DNA of 64,000 bases from Pithys albifrons albifrons (taxonomy: Eukaryota > Chordata > Aves > Passeriformes > Thamnophilidae): NCBI RefSeq assembly GCF_047495875.1, contig NC_092474.1:14046700-14110699 (forward strand), in the 5' to 3' direction. The number at the start of each line of letters is the position of its first letter. The first letter of the stretch is position 1. Shown in pieces: positions 23,415 to 35,640 of this stretch. The notes below the pieces were generated by a model, which searched no databases, was not told the origin of the DNA, and saw nothing but the letters and a program-made list of their open reading frames with translations. The translations under genes and the position numbers were made by a program.

Positions 23415-26400
23415 GGCACAGTCAGGCACACTGCCCACAGTCAGGCACACTGCCCAGAGTCACCCACACTGCCCCACAGTCACCCACACTGCCCACAGTC
23501 ACCCACACTGCCCACAGTCAGGGACACTGCCCAGAGTCACCCACACTGCCCACAGTCATCCACACTGCCCCACAGTCACCCACACTGCCCACAGTCAGGG
23601 ACACTGCCCCACAGTCACCCACACTGCCCACAGTCACCCACACTGCCCCACAGTCACCCACACTGCCCCACAGTCAGGGACACTGCCCCACAGTCACCCA
23701 CACTGCCCACAGTCACCCACACTGCCCACAGTCACCCACCCTGCCCCACAGTCACCCACACTGCCCACAGTCACCCACACTGCCCACAGTCACCCACACT
23801 GCCCCACAGTCACCCACACTGCCCACAGTCACCCACACTGCCCCACAGTCACCCACACTGCCCACAGTCACCCACACTGCCCACAGTCAGGGACACTGCC
23901 CAGAGTCACCCACACTGCCCAGAGTCACCCACACTGCCCCACAGTCACCCACACTGCCCACAGTCACCCACACTGCCCACAGTCACCCACCCTGCCCCAC
24001 AGTCACCCACACTGCCCACAGTCACCCACACTGCCCCACAGTCACCCACACTGCCCACAGTCACCCACACTGCCCACAGTCAGGGACACTGCCCAGAGTC
24101 ACCCACACTGCCCAGAGTCACCCACACTGCCCCACAGTCACCCACACTGCCCACAGTCACCCACACTGCCCACAGTCAGGGACACTGCCCAGAGTCACCC
24201 ACACTGCCCACAGTCATCCACACTGCCCCACAGTCACCCACACTGCCCACAGTCAGGGACACTGCCCCACAGTCACCCACACTGCCCACAGTCACCCACA
24301 CTGCCCACAGTCAGGCACACTGCCCAGAGTCACCCACACTGCCCACAGTCACCCACACTGCCCCACAGTCACCCACACTGCCCCACAGTCACCCACACTG
24401 CCCACAGTCACCCACACTGCCCCGCAGTCACCCACACTGCCCCACAGTCACCCACACTGCCCACAGTCAGGGACACTGCCCCACAGTCACCCACACTGCC
24501 CAGAGTCACCCACCCTGCCCCACAGTCACCCACACTGCCCCACAGTCACCCACACTGCTCACAGTCACCCACACTGCCCTACAGTCACCCACACTGCCCA
24601 CAGTCACCCACACTGCCCCACAGTCACACACACTGCCCCACAGCCACCCACACTACCCCTCAGTCACCCACACTGCCCACAGTCACCCACACTGCCTCAT
24701 AGTCACCCACCCTGCCCCACAGTCACCCACACTGCCCACAGTCACCCACACTGCCCCACAGTCACCCACACTGCCCACAGTCACCCACACTGCCCCACAG
24801 TCACCCACACTGCCCACAGTCACCCACACTGCCCCACAGTCACCCACACTGCCCCTCAGTCACCCACACTGCCCCACAGCCACCCACACTGCCCAGAGTC
24901 ACCCACACTGCCCCACAGTCACCCACACTGCCCCACAGCCACCCACACTGCCCAGAGTCACCCACACTGCCCCACAGTCACCCACACTGCCCACAGTCAC
25001 CCACACTGCCCCACAGTCACCCACACTGCCCCACAGTCACCCACACTGCCCACAGTCACCCACACTGCCCCACAGTCACCCACACTGCCCCACAGTCACC
25101 CACAGTGCTCACAGTCACCCACACTGCCCCACAGCCACCCACACTGCCCCATAGCCAGGCACACTGCCCACAGCCACCCACACTGCCCCACAGTCAGGCA
25201 CCCTGCCCCACAGCCATCCACACTGCCCCACAGTCACCCACACTGCCCCACAGTCACCCACACTGCCCCACAGTCAGGCACACTGCCCACAGTCAGGGAC
25301 ACTGCCCCACAGTCACCCACACTGCCCACAGTCACCCACACTGCCCCACAGTCACCCACACTGCCCCACAGTCAGGGACACTGCCCACAGTCACCCACAC
25401 TGCCCACAGTCACCCACACTGCCCCACAGTCACCCACACTGCCCAGAGTCACCCACACTGCCCCACAGTCACCCACACTGCCCCACAGTCACCCACAGTG
25501 CTCACAGTCACCCACACTGCCCCACAGCCACCCACACTGCCCCACAGCCACCCACACTGCCCACAGCCACCCACACTGCCCACAGTCACCCACACTGCCC
25601 CACAGTCACCCACACTGCCCCACAGTCACCCACACTGCCCCACAGTCACCCACACTGCCCCACAGTCAGGCACACTGCCCACAGTCACCCACACTGCCCC
25701 ACAGTCACCGACACTGCCCAGAGTCACCCACACTGCCCCGCAGTCACCCACACTGCCCCGCAGTCACCCACACTGCCCCACAGTCACCCACACTGCCCCA
25801 CAGCCACCCACACTGCCCCACAGTCAGGGACACTGCCCCACAGTCACCCACACTGCCCACAGTCACCCACACTGCCCACAGTCACCCACACTGCCCACAG
25901 TCACCCACACTGCCCCACAGTCACCCACACTGCCCCACAGTCAGGGACACTGCCCCACAGTCAGGCACACTGCCCACAGCCACCCACACTGCCCACAGTC
26001 AGGCACACTGCCCCACAGCCACCCACACTGCCCCACAGCCACCCACACTGCCCACAGTCACCCACACTGCCCACAGTCACCCACACTGCCCCACAGCCAC
26101 CCACACTGCCCACAGTCACCCACACTGCCCACAGTCACCCACACTGCCCACAGCCACCCACATTGCCCCACAGTCACCCACACTGCCCACAGTCACCCAC
26201 ACTGCCCCACAGTCACCCACACTGCCCACAGTCACCCACACTGCCCCACAGTCACCCACACTGCCCCACAGTCAGGGACACTGCCCACAGTCACCCACAC
26301 TGCCCCACAGTCAGGCACACTGCCCCACAGTCACCCACACTGCCCCACAGTCACCCACACTGCCCCACAGTCAGGGACACTTCCCAGAGTCACCCACACT

Positions 26401-27245
26401 GCCCAGAGTCACCCACACTGCCCACAGTCACCCACACTGCCCCACAGTCACCCACACTGCCCCACAGTCACCCACACTGCCCCACAGCCACCCACACTGC
26501 CCCACAGTCACCCACACTGCCCAGAGTCACCCACACTGCCCACAGTCAGGGACACTGCCCCACAGTCACCCACACTGCCCCACAGTCACCCACACTGCCC
26601 ACAGTCACCCACACTGCCCCACAGTCACCCACACTGCCCCACAGTCACCCACACTGCCCCACAGTCACCCACACTGCCCCACAGTCACCCACATTGCCCC
26701 ACAGCCACCCACACTGCCCCACAGTCAGGGACACTGCCCCACAGTCACCCACACTGCCCCACAGTCACCCACACTGCCCCACAGTCACCCACACTGCCCC
26801 ACAGTCAGCGACACTGCCCAGAGTCACCCACACTGCCCACAGTCACCCACACTGTCCCACAGTCACCCACACTGCCCACAGTCACCCACACTGCCCCACA
26901 GTCACCCACACTGTCCCACAGTCACCCACACTGCCCACAGTCACCCCCACTGCCCCACAGTCACCCACACTGCCCACAGTCACCCCCACTGCCCCACAGT
27001 CACCCCCACTGCCCCACAGTCACCCACACTGCCCCACAGTCACCCACACTGCCCCACAGCCACCCACACTGCCCCACAGTCACCCCCACTGCCCCACAGT
27101 CACCCACAGTGCCCACAGTCACCCACACTGCCCACAGTCACCCACACTGCCCGCAGTCACCCACACTGCCCCACAGTCACCCACACTGCCCCACAGTCAC
27201 CCACACTGCCCCACAGTCACCCACACTGCCCAGAGTCAGGCACAG
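23415..27245. repeat. Large 19/20-bp minisatellite, about 196 copies
   Basis: The unit is CACAGTCACCCACACTGCC, with an optional extra C giving 20 bp; frequent variants are CAGTCAGGGACACTG, CAGTCAGGCACACTG, CAGAGTCACCC and CAGCCACCC. The array is 3.83 kb with no unrelated interruption. Because unit length toggles between 19 and 20, all three + frames read His/Pro/Thr-rich sequence for hundreds of codons without stops. The + strand is strongly C-rich and G-poor. It begins about 85 bp after the 3' end of a CR1 copy. Confidence 0.96.
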
Positions 27246-28040
27246 TTATTTTGGTTTGTCTCTTCCCATAAAAACAGCAGATGCAGAGCCTCCATGTCCC
27301 GAGGCTCTGGCTGTGCTGGGCTCCTCACGCAGGGCTGAGGGCAGTGCAGCAGAGCTGTGGCTGTGCTGCCTCACAGCTGTGCTGACTCAGCTGTGATCCA
27401 GCCCAGAGAGCTCAGGGGACAGTAAAACCACCACACTCCTCTTGTTCCAGGCTTTTCTGATCTGGTCTGAAGGGATAAGACAGTCTCTGAATAGATGCTG
27501 AATCCTTGTGCTGTGGAGTTTTTGCTGAGGATGCCACTACATTACTTTATGCTCTAACACTCACCTGGCTGATGGTGCTTTGTCACAATTAGAGATCTTT
27601 TAATTAAGATAAAGAGTTTGTGTGTTAGGTTTGACTGTTTTGCTTGAATCAAACTAAAATTCCTAATGTTATGTCCTTATGAGTGCTGGATGAGCCCTGG
27701 GTGGGCATTTACAGGTGGAAGGAGGATACTCTGGATTTTCTGTAGAAGTCCCCAGGTCCTTCAGGTCTGTTCACTTGGGAAATTGTCTGTTGTTTCCTCT
27801 TATCCTGAGTGATCCCCCAAATCCTTGTGATTCCCAGGTGGGCTCCAGTGGGCACAAAGGGTGGTGAGAAACCATATGGATTTGTGCTGACAAGGAGGAA
27901 CATCAGTGGCTCTGGGAGGCCAGGGTGGGGTGAGGATTGCAGAGGGCAGCTGAGGAGGACAGAGGACCAGGTTTGTGTCTCATTCTGCCTTTCTTTCTGG
28001 GAAAGGACACAAGGAGCATCCTTATGGCCATCTCTGCTCA
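27246..28040. other. Intronic stretch after the large minisatellite
   Basis: Unique sequence; AT-rich at 27530-27680. No repeat or exon. Confidence 0.5.
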
Positions 28041-28710
28041 TGGGCATGGCCTGGTGCCTGTGCCAGGGCCTCCCCACCCCCACAGGGAACAATTCCTGCC
28101 CAATATCCCATCTATCCCTGCCCTCTGGCACTGGGAAGCCATTCCCCCTTGTCCTGTCCCTCCATCCCTTGTCCCAAGTCCCTCTCCAGCTCTCCTGAAG
28201 CCTCTTTAGGCCCTGGAAGGGGCTCTCAGGTGTCCCTGGAGCCTTCTCTTCTCCAGGTGACCCCCCCAGCTCTCCCAGCCTGGCTCCAGCCCAGAGGGGC
28301 TCCAGCCCTGGAGCATCTCTGGGGCCTCCTCTGGACTCTCCAGCAGCTCCACATCCTTCCTGTGCTGGGCCCCAGGGCTGGGGCAGCTCTGCAGGTGGGG
28401 TCTCACCTGAGGGGGCAGAGGGGCACAATCCCCCCCTCCCTGCTGCCCACACTGGGGGACCAGCCCAGGGCACGGGGGGTTTTGGGCTGGGGCTTGTCCA
28501 GCCTCACCCACCAGCACCCCAAATCCTCCCCAGGAGAAGTTGCTCTCAGTCTGTTCTCCACCCAGCCTGGATTTGTGCTTGAGCTTGCCCTGACCCAGGA
28601 GCAGCTCCTTGCACTTGGACTTCTTGACCCTCATGAGATTCTCGTGTCCATCTCCTCCAGCCCCTCCATCCCTCGGGGTGTCCCATCCTGTCACATCGAC
28701 TGCACTGCAC
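28041..28710 (-). mobile_element. Long CR1 segment lacking its 3' terminus
   Basis: Begins inside the element (GTGCCAGGGCCTCCCCACCC), then GGAGCATCTCTGGGGCCTCC, CTCTGGACTCTCCAGCAGCT, TGCTGGGCCCCAGGGCTGGG, GGTGGGGTCTCACCTGAGG and the diagnostic CTTGCACTTGGACTTCTTG/CTCATGAGATTCTCG words from nearer ORF2. The 3' tip is replaced by unrelated sequence, so the copy is truncated at both ends. Confidence 0.88.
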
Positions 28711-30283
28711 ACAGACACCCACAGACCTGCTGGACTGTAATCCAGGATTCTCCATGGATTTGTTTGTGCAGGAATCAGTTCTCCCTCACTGCCTGCAGGG
28801 TGTTTGAGGTGTGATGGGTGTAGGACTGGCAGGGTGGGATAACTCTGCACATATGTTGGAACTGGGAGACTGTTTTGGGGTGGGTGAACAGAGTCTGTGG
28901 AAGTGTTTTTAACTGGGTTGCTGGCTGGAGCTGTGCACCCACAGAGGCCATTTCACAGGTCTGATTTTCATGTCTATTTTTAAGAAACATCAAATCCTGT
29001 CCCCAAAGCAAGACTTGAGCTGGGAGACTTTGCTGTTCCTGTGCTGTGTGTCAGGAGCAGCTCTGGTTTCCCCTCTGCCCAGTGCAGAGCTGTGACTGTT
29101 TTGGTGTCGAGTTGTGAGCTGGGACGTTGGTGCTGAGACGTGTGACCTGGGCTGGCTGTCCTCATCCTGCTGCCTGGGGAGAAACCTGCCTGGGGATCCC
29201 GGCAGGATTAGTGGCAGAAAGGGAGAGTGGAGCTGAGCTGCTGGCTTAGCTCTCTGCTCACTTACCACGTGTGCTTAATTCCTCTGAAATACACGAGTGG
29301 TGTCACAGGAGGGGCCCAGACCTGACTGCACAGCTCCCCTTGAGCCTCTGCTCAGCCAAACCTGGCATTCCTGTTTCTGCTTGGGATTACAAACTGTTGG
29401 TAAAGTTGTAATAAACTTGATCTGCCCACAGATTCCATCACCTGCTTTCATCAGTGCTGGATATGACCCTGTGCTCTTCTCTGTCCTGAAAAATCAGATT
29501 TGTGAGCTCACCCTCTGTATTTGCTGACCGTGGTTGGTAGGCTTCCTTTAAGGAAAAAATACAAAAATAGATAAAAATCTGTCCTTTCTTTTTAGTGAAG
29601 TATCATGAGATACAGGAATTATATGAGTAGTGAATATATGAGGATGGTGTTCTTGGCAAAGTATGCAAGAGAAGGGTAGGAATCTGTCCCTGGTATTTTA
29701 AACACTAAGAAAACTCCCCAAAATGGACTTGGGCTGCTTGGTGAGGGAGTTGGTGACTCCTTCTGACCTCCTGCTTGGGGGTGCCTGGAAGGAGACTGAA
29801 AGCCACGCTGGGATTCAGGTGCTCTCCTGATCTGGAGCAGATTCCAAACTGACTGAAGGTGCTTTTGGTGTTCATGGAACTAAAATCCAGGAGTTTACTG
29901 GAGAGGTCAGTGCTGGTATCTCTGCCAGCACCACCTCACCTACCAACCACCTTCAGAGGCTTCTGACTCCTTTGGCTGGGGCTGAAGTCAGTGCAGCAGA
30001 TAACTGGGATTTGATGAGTGGAAAAGGCAGAATGTAGGTTTGCTCCATGGGCAGCTGTGATCCTGTCCCTGGAGAGACCCTGGCTCTCCCCACGTTGGCT
30101 CAGAGAGTTTTCAGAAGAACTTAAAAAACCAAAATCAAACCAAAAACCCAAACAGGCACAAGATTAAGCAGATAAATGAAACCTCCTCCACCAGGGGAAG
30201 GGGAATGATGGAATGTAAATTTTCCATCTGGGGGAATGGCAGTGGAAGATGGTCAGTGCTGCAGGAAGTGTGCTGGCCCACAA
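28711..30283. other. Intronic stretch, unique sequence
   Basis: Contains A-rich patches (29548-29580; 30120-30165) but no element with defined ends. Confidence 0.5.
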
Positions 30284-30678
30284 GTCTGATGAGGAGCAGC
30301 TGAGGGAGCTGGGGGTGCTCAGCCTGGAGAAAAGGAGGCTCAGGGGGGACCTTCTGGCTCTGCAATCCCTGCCAGGAGGGGGGATCTGGGGGGGGTCGGG
30401 CTCTGCTCCAGGGCACAGGGACAGAAGGAGAGGAAATGGCCTCAGGCTGGGCCAGGGCAGGGGCAGGTTGGATATTGGCAACATTTCTTCATGGAAAGGC
30501 TGGTCAGACACTGGCACAGCTGCCCAGGGCAGTGGAGGAGCCTCCATCCCTGGAAGTGTTCAAAAACCGTGTGGATGTGGCACTTGGGGACATTGATTAA
30601 TGTGAATGTGCTGCTGATGGGTTGATGGTTGGACTTGATGATCTTAAAGGTCTTTGCCAACCTGAATGATTCTGTGGC
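30284..30678 (+). mobile_element. CR1 LINE 3' end (subgroup B)
   Basis: CTCAGCCTGGAGAAAAGGAG, CTTCTGGCTCTGCAATCCC, GTGGATGTGGCACTTGGGGA, GGTTGGACTTGATGATCTTA and a terminal CCTGAATGATTCTGTGGC. A GTGAATGTGCTGCTGATGGG insertion relative to sister copies lies at about 30600. Confidence 0.9.
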
Positions 30679-32396
30679 TGAGTATATGAAAAGTTGAGGG
30701 CAAGTGCCTGTAACAAAAAGAAGGAGGAAATTATCACATCATAGGTTTAAATGGAGCAGGAATAATTAATATTTTGTACAACACCCAGTTGAATGGTGGC
30801 ACTCACTGCAGGGAGCCAGAAAATCCAGACTCAACAGGTTTGGGCACAATTTCATCCCTTGAGATACAAGCTCTAACTCTCTGTGTACACAATGTGACCC
30901 AGGAGGTCCTTAGGCAGCACAGCTCTGGAAGTGGAGGAGCAATGCCCAGAGGAACCACTGCCTTGTGCCCTGTCCCCCTATCCTGCTTCCAGAGTACGAG
31001 TTCCAGTTTGCTTGCCAGGGAAGAGCTGGAATTGCCAGAGTGTTTGGGCTGATGTCATTCAACTATTCTGGGGAGGATTCACTTGGAAACCACCACCCTG
31101 TGGTGTAGGTCTGCCATTTGGGATGGTGGGGGTTGACTGCTTGTGTTATCTGTTATTCTTCCTGCCTTAATCCATTATTTTCTTCTTGGCAAACAGGGAG
31201 TGATTCAGGCAGCATTTTGGACTGCAGGAGAACAGGAGGTCTGAGTGCTGCCAGGGTAGGGAGGAGGGTGGGTTGTAGTGGTGGTGCCTTCTGCTCTGTC
31301 CTGGGATGAGTTTCTACTCCATCAGAGTGGGAAGGGAGAATCCAGCTCTGGAGAGGAACACTGGAGCTGTAGAGATCCCACCACAGGGTTGTGCAGTTGG
31401 GTGGGTGAGACCCAAGGGGCAGCTCAAGAGGAACACTGGAGCTGTAGAGATCCCACCACAGGGTTGTGCAGTTGGGTGGGTGAGACCCAAGGGGCAGCTC
31501 AAGAGGAACACTGGAGCTGCAGAGATCCCACCACAGGGTTGTGCAGTTGGGTGGGTGAGACCCAAGGGGCAGCTCAAGCCAGCAAGTGGTTCCCCTTCAG
31601 CATCCTGGATCAGGCCTTTATGGTGGCATTAAAAAATAGCCATAATTAATTATTACTCAGCTTTCCCTCTAATGTCTCTAGTGATAATGTCACTTCTGTT
31701 GCTTGATTTATCTTGGCTGGTTTTTGTTCTTTTTCCAAGTCAGGGGTTTGTTTGTAAAAGCCATTTTGACTTGGGCCTGTGGCACTGCAAAGCATCTGCC
31801 ACCTTCCCTGCCCTGCTCTGTGAATTACCCCCTTGTTGCTCCTCCCTGTCCCCCCAGAGGCTCCTGGCCAGGTGGCCTTGGCTTGTGCCTCTGCTCTGGC
31901 TGTGGCAGGACAGGACAATCCCTGTCATTGTTGTCCTTGTGTCCTCAGCTCCAGCTCATCTCTGACTGTAACAGTCCTGCTATTTCCAGCTCTTTGGACA
32001 AAAGCATTCCCTTGTCCCCTCCTCCTGTGAGTTCCTGCATCCCTGTGAGCTGTTTTCCCTCTGCTGGAGAGCTCGTGTCTGGAGGCTGCCAGTGCTGTCA
32101 CCTGCCTCTTTATCCTTGGAGTCTTTTTTCCCAGGATAGCTGGCTGCTGTTAACTATGCCAGGAGCTGCTGCCATGGGAGGTAGAATTGACAGTGCTGTT
32201 GAGATGGAGCCATTTATTTGGACTTGCCATTTCTAATGATTCCTGACTCCCCTCAGTGCCTTCTGCACTCCATGGTGTTCTGTCCTGCAGTGGGCAGAGT
32301 GCTCTGCCCCTCTGGTTTCCCTGTTCCATTGCATCAGGAGGGGTTGCTCCACCTCAGCCATCCCCAGTGAGCTGCAGCCAACACTTGGGCTCCTCC
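30679..32396. other. Intronic stretch around the 75-bp triplication
   Basis: Apart from the triplication, unique sequence with no supportable exon. Confidence 0.5.
31353..31578. repeat. 75-bp tandem triplication
   Basis: Three consecutive 75-bp units (starts 31353, 31428, 31503), beginning GAGGAACACTGGAGCTG and ending GGCAGCTCAAG. They are almost identical; one clear difference is TAGAG versus CAGAG in the third copy. Such identity implies a young expansion. 75 bp keeps frame, so open frames cross it. Confidence 0.95.
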
Positions 32397-32995
32397 TGGC
32401 TGGCCAGGGACAGGAAGGCTCTAGAGAGGGATCTGGACAGGCTGATCCATGGGCTGAGGCCAGTGGGGTGAGGGACAGCAGGGCCAAGTGTCAGGTCCTG
32501 GCCTTGGGTCACGATAACCCCATGGAATGCCCCAGGCTGGGGGCAGAGTGTCTGGAAAGCTGAAAAAGGCCCTGGGAGTGCTGGTGACAGTGGCTGGACA
32601 CTATTCCAGGTGTGCCCAGGTGGGCAAGAGGCCAGTGGCCCCAGGGCTGTGCCAGCCATGGTGTGTCACAGGGCCAGGGCAGTGCCCGTCCCTGTGCTGG
32701 CACTGCTGGGGCACCTCCAGCCCTGGGGCAGTTCTGGGCCCCTCAGACAGGAGAGACACTGAGGGGCTGGAGCGTGTCCAGGGCAGGGAACGGAGCTGGG
32801 AAGGGGCTGGAGCAGCAGGAGGGGCTGAGGGAGCTGGGGGGGCTCATCCTGGAGAAAAGGAGGCTCAGGGGGGACCTTCTGGCTCTCCAGGAGGGGGGAG
32901 CCGGGGGGACAAACGGCCTCAGGTTGTGGCAGGGAAGGTTCAGGTTGGATGTTGGGAAAATCTCTTAATGGAAAAAGGTGACTGAGTGCCAGGGG
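32397..32995 (+). mobile_element. Long CR1 segment (subgroup B), 3' tip missing
   Basis: Starts in the ORF2-proximal part (GGACAGGCTGATCCATGGGC, GTCAGGTCCTGGCCTTGGGT), passes GTGTGTCACAGGGCCAGGGC and ACACTGAGGGGCTGGAGCGT, and stops after GGATGTTGGGAAAATCTC. The terminal 200 bp found in other B copies is absent. Confidence 0.88.
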
Positions 32996-33310
32996 AATCT
33001 CGGGTGATGGAGCAGTTGGCAAGAGTCCTAATCATGGAGGTCTTTGGTCCAGATGGTTAAAATAAGTGGTCTGAACACATGTCTGACATAAGAAATTCAA
33101 GTGACACAAAATAAAAAAGTGGTTTCCTATTTTTGTTGCTTTTGGAGTGTGTCTGTTCAGCCTGGGAGTTTTCCCTTGATTTGGAATTTGCAGGCCTAGA
33201 GCTGGGAGGGGCAGAGGGGTGAGTGGCTGGTCAGGTTGTCTGAGTATCTGATTGTGATGGGTGGACATCCAGCTGGAATGGGCTGTGAGCATCTGACTTC
33301 CACAGGGCAT

Positions 33311-33549
33311 GGAGTGACAGGACAAGGGAGTATGCCTTTAAACTGAGAGTAGGTTTAGATGGGATATGGGGAAGGAATTGTTGGCTGTGAGGGTGGGCAG
33401 GCCCTGGCACAGGTTGGGCAGAGAAGCTGTGGCTGCCCCATCCCTGGGAGTGTCCAAGGCCCAGTTGGAGCAACCTCATGGAAGGTGTTCCTTGCCATGG
33501 CAGGGGATGGAACTGGCTGGTGTTTAAGGTCCCTTCCAACCCAAAGCAG
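33311..33549 (+). mobile_element. CR1 LINE 3' end (subgroup A)
   Basis: GGAGTGACAGGACAAGGGAG, GGGATATGGGGAAGGAATTG, then the standard words. A deletion removes the CAGGGCTTGGAGCAACCTGG block in part (33465-33480). It ends at CCCTTCCAACCCAAAG. Confidence 0.89.
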
Positions 33550-34057
33550 TGTTGGGTTGTCTTGTTTGCAGTCTCCAGCTGCTCCCTTCTCCTGGCTGCT
33601 GCCTGGCAGTGCAAACACGTGAAGGATGAGAGGAATCTGGAGGATTTTCTATTCCACAGCCCAGGAACTGCTTCCCCCCTCCCCCTCAGCTCCCCTCTTT
33701 TTTCCCCTACTCTGTTTTTAGTTCTCCTGCTGCTTGTTTGCATTTCCCTTCCATGTCAGTGTGGAGTACCCCCAGGACTGCTTCCCTCCTCGCTGTGGTG
33801 CTGATCTTCCCTGTTTCCCAGGTACAACACGATGTTCTCAGTTATTCTTCCCCAGATGTAATCCCTGATAATCATTCCTAGCGAAGGAACACGGAAAATG
33901 GTGCTTACATAACAGCCAGGCATTAACCATTCCGGCAGGAGCTCAGGGAGCTGCAGTAAATAGGCCATTCCTCTGCTCCGGCCCCAGCCTCGGAGTGCGC
34001 GGGGGGACCACGAGCTGCTCAGTCATCCCCGCAGGGCTGTCCCTGCTCTGCTGGGAG
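33550..34057. other. Intronic stretch with conserved-looking core
   Basis: 33815-34015 is repeat-free with dense AT/CpG-mixed words (GATGTAATCCCTGATAATCA, CATAACAGCCAGGCATTAAC, GTAAATAGGCCATTCC), the texture of a conserved non-coding element wedged between CR1 copies. Confidence 0.3.
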
Positions 34058-34135
34058 CTGCCCTGCCCATGGCAGGGATGGAACGGGATGAGTTTTAAAG
34101 TCCCTTCCAACCCAAACCATTCTGGGATTCTTTGA
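34058..34135 (+). mobile_element. CR1 terminal fragment
   Basis: Only the last 78 bp: CTGCCCTGCCCATGGCAGGG through CCAAACCATTCTGGGATTCT. The next CR1 begins at its 3' end with no spacer. Confidence 0.85.
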
Positions 34136-34398
34136 CAAGACAAGGGGAAATGGCTTCCCACTGCCAGAGGAAAGGGTTAGGTGGGATATTGGGAAGGAAT
34201 TGTTGCTGTGAGGGTGGGCAGGCCCTGGCACAGGTTGGGCAGAGAAGCTGTGGCTGCCCCATCCCTGGGAGTGTCCAAGGCTGGGTTGGACAGGGCTTGG
34301 AGCAACCTGGGCTGGTGGGAGGTGTCCCTGCCTGTGGCAGGGGGTGGGATATGACTTTTGAGGTCCCTTCCAACTGAAACAATTCCATGACTCTAATT
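34136..34398 (+). mobile_element. CR1 LINE 3' end (subgroup A)
   Basis: CAAGACAAGGGGAAATGGC to ACAATTCCATGACTCTAATT. It is close kin of the copy at 36661-36983: both share GGAAAGGGTTAGGTGGGATA, and both are followed by the same non-CR1 tail (see findings). Confidence 0.9.
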
Positions 34399-34930
34399 CT
34401 GAAGTGGGGTGGGAAGTGATGTCACAGCTCCTGGAGCTCTCCACAGCTGCTGCAGGACACGCTGTGCGCCTGCCCCACAGCCCCAGCCCATGCCCCTGCC
34501 TGCCCTGCCCTGTGCACTCCAGGGTGCAGCAGGGCAAGGGCATCCTGGGGCTCCACCCTTCGAGCAGTCACCCTGTGCTTTTACCCTCTTGGCAGCCTCT
34601 TGGCATGTTTTGGGGCTCCTGAGACCCATCAGGAGGTGCTGCTGTAGGTGAGCCGGGCTGGCTGCCTGGCCTGGGTGGTTCCTCCGTGGAGCACTGTGGG
34701 CTCCTGTGTACTCGGTGTTCCCGGTGAGGCAGCTTTAATAACCCCCTGGAAATGAATGCTGGAACGTGAGGGAGCAGAGGCGTGGAGGGGGCGGGGGGCT
34801 GGCAGGGCTGGCAGAGCAGCAGCAGCAGAGCAGGGTGGGCAGGACGCTCCGCACTCACGCTGGAGCTTGGGAAGAAGCTCCTGCGGGAGGAGGGGGGTGG
34901 GATGTGCAACACGAGGATACTGGGGGAGGT

Positions 34931-35144
34931 CTAGCTCGGATATTTGGAAAATTCCTTTATGGAAGGGGTTGTCCAGCCCTGGCACAGACTGCCCAGGGCA
35001 GTGATGGAGTGCCTGTCCTTGGAGCTGTGTGGATGTGGCACTTGAGGACATGGGTTAGTGGTGGCTTTGGCATTGCTTGGGGAATGATTAGACTTGATGA
35101 TCTCAGAGGGCTTTTACAATCTTAGTGGTTCCATGATTCCATGA
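34931..35144 (+). mobile_element. CR1 LINE 3' end (subgroup B)
   Basis: GATATTTGGAAAATTCCTTT, GACTGCCCAGGGCAGTGATG, GTGGATGTGGCACTTGAGGA, and a terminal GGTTCCATGATTCCATGAAG with two tail repeats. Confidence 0.88.
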
Positions 35145-35466
35145 AGTTTTCTGGCAGAGCAAGCCCCTTCTTTCCTCACCAGAGTGACCTGGGATGGCTG
35201 CAGTGAAGGAAAAGGGGTTTTTTTGGCTGAGCTGATGCAGAAGTTTGGTGCAGGTATGCAGGGAAGAGAAACCCTTCTCAGTCCTTGCTCAGTCCTGCAT
35301 CGTGGCTGTGGGAGCTGGGAGGTTGGGGAATAATCCAGGAGATAAAGTAGCCCATTGCAGACAGAGGGTTCAGGTCAGTTCATCCCCTGCAAGGTGGAGA
35401 GCAAATGTTTCACCAGCAAAAATGGGAGAGGGATAAATTGCTACAATGAGGATTGTGCTGTTCCTT

Positions 35467-35640
35467 GAGCTGGTTTGGGTTAGAAGCGATAATAACGCTC
35501 TCTTCATTCCACCCCCTGCCATGGGCAGGGACACCTTCCACTGTCCCAGGTTGCTCCAAGCCCTGTCCAACCTGGCTCTGGACACTTCCAGGGTTGGGGT
35601 AGCCACAGCTTCTCTGCCCAGCCTGTGCCAGGGTCTCACC
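35467..35640 (-). mobile_element. CR1 LINE 3' end, short (subgroup A)
   Basis: GAGCTGGTTTGGGTTAGAAG, CCCCCTGCCATGGGCAGGGA, GGTTGCTCCAAGCCCTGTCC, breaking off after GTGCCAGGGTCTCACCCTGT. The outer terminal repeat is lost. Confidence 0.87.

Noticed and set aside
1..27245. CRISPR array or other spaced-repeat system
   Set aside because: Repeats are contiguous without unique spacers and the DNA is clearly vertebrate.
22985..27396. Up to 1,428-codon His/Pro/Thr-rich frames
   Set aside because: All three frames are open across the minisatellite, and the longest begins inside a CR1 copy; this is repeat composition.
32397..32995. Protein-coding reading of CR1 segments (frames such as ALAQVGQRSCGCPIPGSVQG recurring many times)
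   Set aside because: The same frames recur at every CR1 copy and are 3'-region shadows, not ORF2 or host genes.
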